Shown: piece by piece, positions 14,579 through 15,995 of the stretch
Layout of the letters: each line of letters opens with the position of its first letter
Numbering within the stretch: the first letter of the stretch is position 1
Assembly: GCA_963723355.1 (NCBI GenBank)
Contig: CAVRQQ010000023.1
Span: 1 to 15,995 of the forward strand
DNA length: 15,995 nt
Direction of reading: 5' to 3'
DNA from: JAFDBW01 sp963723355
GTDB lineage: Bacteria > Desulfobacterota > Desulfuromonadia > Desulfuromonadales > BM103
Notes under the pieces: generated by a model
The model's database searches: none
Seen by the model: the letters and a program-made list of their open reading frames with translations, nothing else
What the model was told of the DNA's origin: nothing
Made by a program: the position numbers and the translations under genes

Positions 14579-15087
14579 GATTTGCGCGGCGCCCTTCTCC
14601 TGGTCTTTTTGGCCAGGTTGAGAGTCATATAGACATGTTTCTGGACATTGCCGAAACCGTGCTTTTCAAAAAAACGGATTCCGGCTTCGTTGTCCGCATC
14701 GGTGTCGATAATGACCATGCGCACGCCCTGTTCCATCATGCGTTTTTTGATTTCGTTGAACAGGCCGTCGCCGACGCCCTTTTTCTGCAACCCGGGGCGC
14801 ACACCAATCCAGACCAGGTAGCCGTACTTCCAGGCGGAATTGGTCTTCTCGACGGTGGTGCCGAGAGCAAAGCCGACGATTTCGTCCTCAAGCTCCGCCA
14901 CCAGACAGAGCTCGCTGTCGGAATTGTACAACGTGGTGATCTCGTACTCATCCCAGGTACGGTACATGCTGGGTGAATAATCGGAGGTGAACAACTGCTC
15001 GCCAAGGTGGAAAACCTCGGCAAAGTCATCAATCGTTATCTCTCTGATGTAAAGGGTATCATCCGTTACAATCTGGTTTACGTCCAT
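14575..15087 (-). CDS. GNAT family N-acetyltransferase
   Basis: A 170-residue acyl-CoA-dependent acyltransferase. Visible are LYIREITIDDFAEVFHLGE at the start, CLVAELEDEIVGFALG (strand 4), VWIGVRPGLQKKGVGDGLF with the Q-x-x-G-x-G CoA-pyrophosphate loop, MVIIDTDADNEAGIRFFEKHGF (the Asn and FFEKxGF acceptor-side motif), and a basic tail KKTRRRAPRKS. I chose ATG 15087: a GTG at 15147 would lie upstream of the predicted transcript start, and its extra residues look non-coding. A GGGAG about 13 bases before the ATG is rather distant. Its stop overlaps the M20 peptidase start by 4 bases, so the two are translationally coupled. The substrate is unknown; an amino-acid or peptide amine is a reasonable inference given the peptidase. 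Confidence 0.88.
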   Translation of the reverse strand: MDVNQIVTDDTLYIREITIDDFAEVFHLGEQLFTSDYSPSMYRTWDEYEITTLYNSDSELCLVAELEDEIVGFALGTTVEKTNSAWKYGYLVWIGVRPGLQKKGVGDGLFNEIKKRMMEQGVRMVIIDTDADNEAGIRFFEKHGFGNVQKHVYMTLNLAKKTRRRAPRKS

Positions 15088-15140
15088 GATGTCTTGTTGT
15101 CTCCCTAAGCAGTTCTTTTGGTAGCTTCTGAGCCCATATG

Positions 15141-15169
15141 ATTGCACGTTTCGACAAATTGTAAATCAA
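15141..15169 (-). promoter_or_regulatory. Possible promoter of GNAT-M20 unit
   Basis: Minus-strand TTGATT (15164-15169) and TGCAAT (15141-15146) are spaced by 17 bases. The predicted start near 15134 gives a leader of about 47 bases to ATG 15087. Confidence 0.35.
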
Positions 15170-15362
15170 AATCTTGAGTAGGCTGACCAGGATTTCGTTA
15201 TCTGACATGGCCAATCGATTAGGAAGAATTACCCCTGTACTGCCAAGGCGATTTTTCTTTTATTCGGTGACACATTTCACTATGATATCGCACTTTTTGC
15301 GTATGATTGATAAGCTACTGAAAATACTGCCTAGAGGGCGCAGCATAACAGTTAAAGTACGA

Positions 15363-15368
15363 TATAAT
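15363..15368 (+). promoter_or_regulatory. Probable -10 box for rimB-rimK
   Basis: A perfect TATAAT lies 34 bases before the TTG start of the protease gene, but no good -35 hexamer stands at the right distance. An activator may be needed. The divergent GNAT promoter lies about 200 bases away; the stretch between is AT-rich with no gene. Confidence 0.4.
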
Positions 15369-15402
15369 TGGTGAAATTGGACAACGGACAGGAAATGAAT
15401 AA

Positions 15403-15831
15403 TTGACTATCGGCTGGCGTGAGTGGCTTGCCCTTCCAGAGCTGTGTATCCCGGCGATCAAGGCGAAGATTGACACTGGCGCACGAACCTCTGCGCTACA
15501 TGCTTTTTTTGTCGAGCCGTTTGAAAGAAACGGTATGCAGATGGTGCGTTTCGGTGTGCACCCTCTGCAGAAGCGCCTCGATCTGGAAATCGTGTGCGAA
15601 GCCCCGGTCAAAGATTATCGAGCGGTCAGTGACTCTGGTGGCCATCGGGAGATGCGCTATGTGATCGAGACAGAACTTGTGCTCGGCGATCAAAAAAAAC
15701 GCATAGAGATGACGTTAACCAACCGCGACAACATGAGATTCCGCATGCTGCTCGGACGTACGGCGATGGTAGGGATGTCCGTCTTACCGAATAAATCCTA
15801 CCTGACGGGTCGTCTTAAACATAAATACTAA
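15403..15831 (+). CDS. rimB: RimB-like retropepsin (ATP-dependent zinc protease family)
   Basis: A 142-residue protein of Pfam family PF05618. It opens TIGWREWLALPELCIPAIKA and then has the retropepsin motif IDTGARTSALHA with Asp24, VSDSGGHREMRYVIET, and MLLGRTAMVG near the end, all family hallmarks. Small single-domain retropepsins act as dimers. In pseudomonads the homologue RimB is reported to oppose RimK by trimming glutamates from ribosomal protein S6, and the rimK gene 18 bases downstream supports this role. The start is TTG 15403: an in-frame TAA immediately precedes it, AGGAAA lies seven bases upstream, and the family begins at IGWREW. A TTG start suggests modest expression. Confidence 0.85.
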   Translation: MTIGWREWLALPELCIPAIKAKIDTGARTSALHAFFVEPFERNGMQMVRFGVHPLQKRLDLEIVCEAPVKDYRAVSDSGGHREMRYVIETELVLGDQKKRIEMTLTNRDNMRFRMLLGRTAMVGMSVLPNKSYLTGRLKHKY

Positions 15832-15849
15832 CCGGAAGAAAGGTTCTTC

Positions 15850-15995
15850 ATGAAGATCGCCATTATTTCCAGGAACCCCAAGCTTTACTCGACCAACCGC
15901 ATGGTCGAGGAAGCAGAGGCGAAGGGGCATGACGTCCGTGTGATCGACCCACTGCTCTGTTACATGACAATTGCCAGCCAACGCCCGACAATCCA
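15850..15995 (+). CDS. rimK: Ribosomal protein S6--L-glutamate ligase RimK, 5' part
   Basis: The first 48 codons before the window ends. MKIAIISRNPKLYSTNRM, then EAEAKGHDVRVIDPLLCYM, matches the N-terminal pre-ATP-grasp domain of the short (about 300-residue) RimK that adds glutamates to the C-terminus of ribosomal protein S6. The ATP-grasp catalytic part lies outside the window, so activity cannot be judged. The ATG at 15850 follows a purine-rich agaaagg. It lies 18 bases behind the retropepsin gene, in one transcription unit. Confidence 0.88.
   Translation, partial: MKIAIISRNPKLYSTNRMVEEAEAKGHDVRVIDPLLCYMTIASQRPTI

Noticed and set aside
15088..15147. GTG start extending the GNAT protein by 20 residues
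   Set aside because: It would lie upstream of the predicted transcript start, and the extension looks non-coding.
1..15995. CRISPR array, tRNA, rRNA or phage genes
   Set aside because: No regularly spaced repeats, cloverleaf-like segments, rRNA sequence or phage structural proteins were seen by eye.

Overview
The window looks like chromosome of a GC-moderate Gram-negative bacterium. The gene families and their arrangement best fit the Desulfuromonadales/Geobacterales part of the former Deltaproteobacteria: a B12-type radical SAM protein beside a Trm112-like protein, a MgtE with an M20 peptidase and GNAT upstream, and a RimB-like protease followed by RimK. This assignment is inferred from recognised protein families, not from a marker gene. 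No rRNA, tRNA, CRISPR array or phage gene was seen.

Layout. Positions 4-1388 are a complete but dead insertion sequence: 17-bp terminal inverted repeats and a DDE transposase broken by two single-base frameshifts. Its right end abuts an open frame encoding only the C-terminal third of a renalase-like FAD/NAD(P) oxidoreductase (1389-1777), so the element appears to have interrupted that gene. A small SRPBCC-fold protein follows (1792-2172). On the minus strand lie a 575-aa radical SAM protein and, just upstream of it, a 56-aa Trm112-like zinc-ribbon protein that is easy to miss. Positions 4300-5170 hold no gene; they contain the promoter for that pair, a hairpin-rich composite repeat (about 4391-4925), a minus-strand intrinsic terminator, and the upstream region of a YitT-type membrane protein (5171-6034).

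The centre of the window is a five-gene minus-strand operon (11144 down to 6040) in which every gene overlaps the next by 4-26 bp: a C39-like cysteine peptidase, a 490-aa RimK-type ATP-grasp ligase, a GCS2-type glutamate-cysteine-ligase homologue, an N-formylglutamate-amidohydrolase-family hydrolase, and a CaCA-type Na+/Ca2+ exchanger. Two amide-bond-forming enzymes, two amide-bond-cleaving enzymes and a cation transporter under one promoter suggest synthesis and turnover of a glutamate-containing small peptide or peptide tag. The product cannot be read from sequence.

To the right are a small STAS/SpoIIAA-like protein, a MgtE magnesium transporter, an M20 metallopeptidase carrying one frameshift, and a GNAT acetyltransferase whose stop overlaps the peptidase start as ATGA. 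Diverging from these, at the right edge, are a RimB-like retropepsin protease and the first 48 codons of rimK. The window therefore carries two separate RimK-type ligase loci, each paired with a protease and flanked by divalent-cation transporters. Whether they cooperate is unknown.
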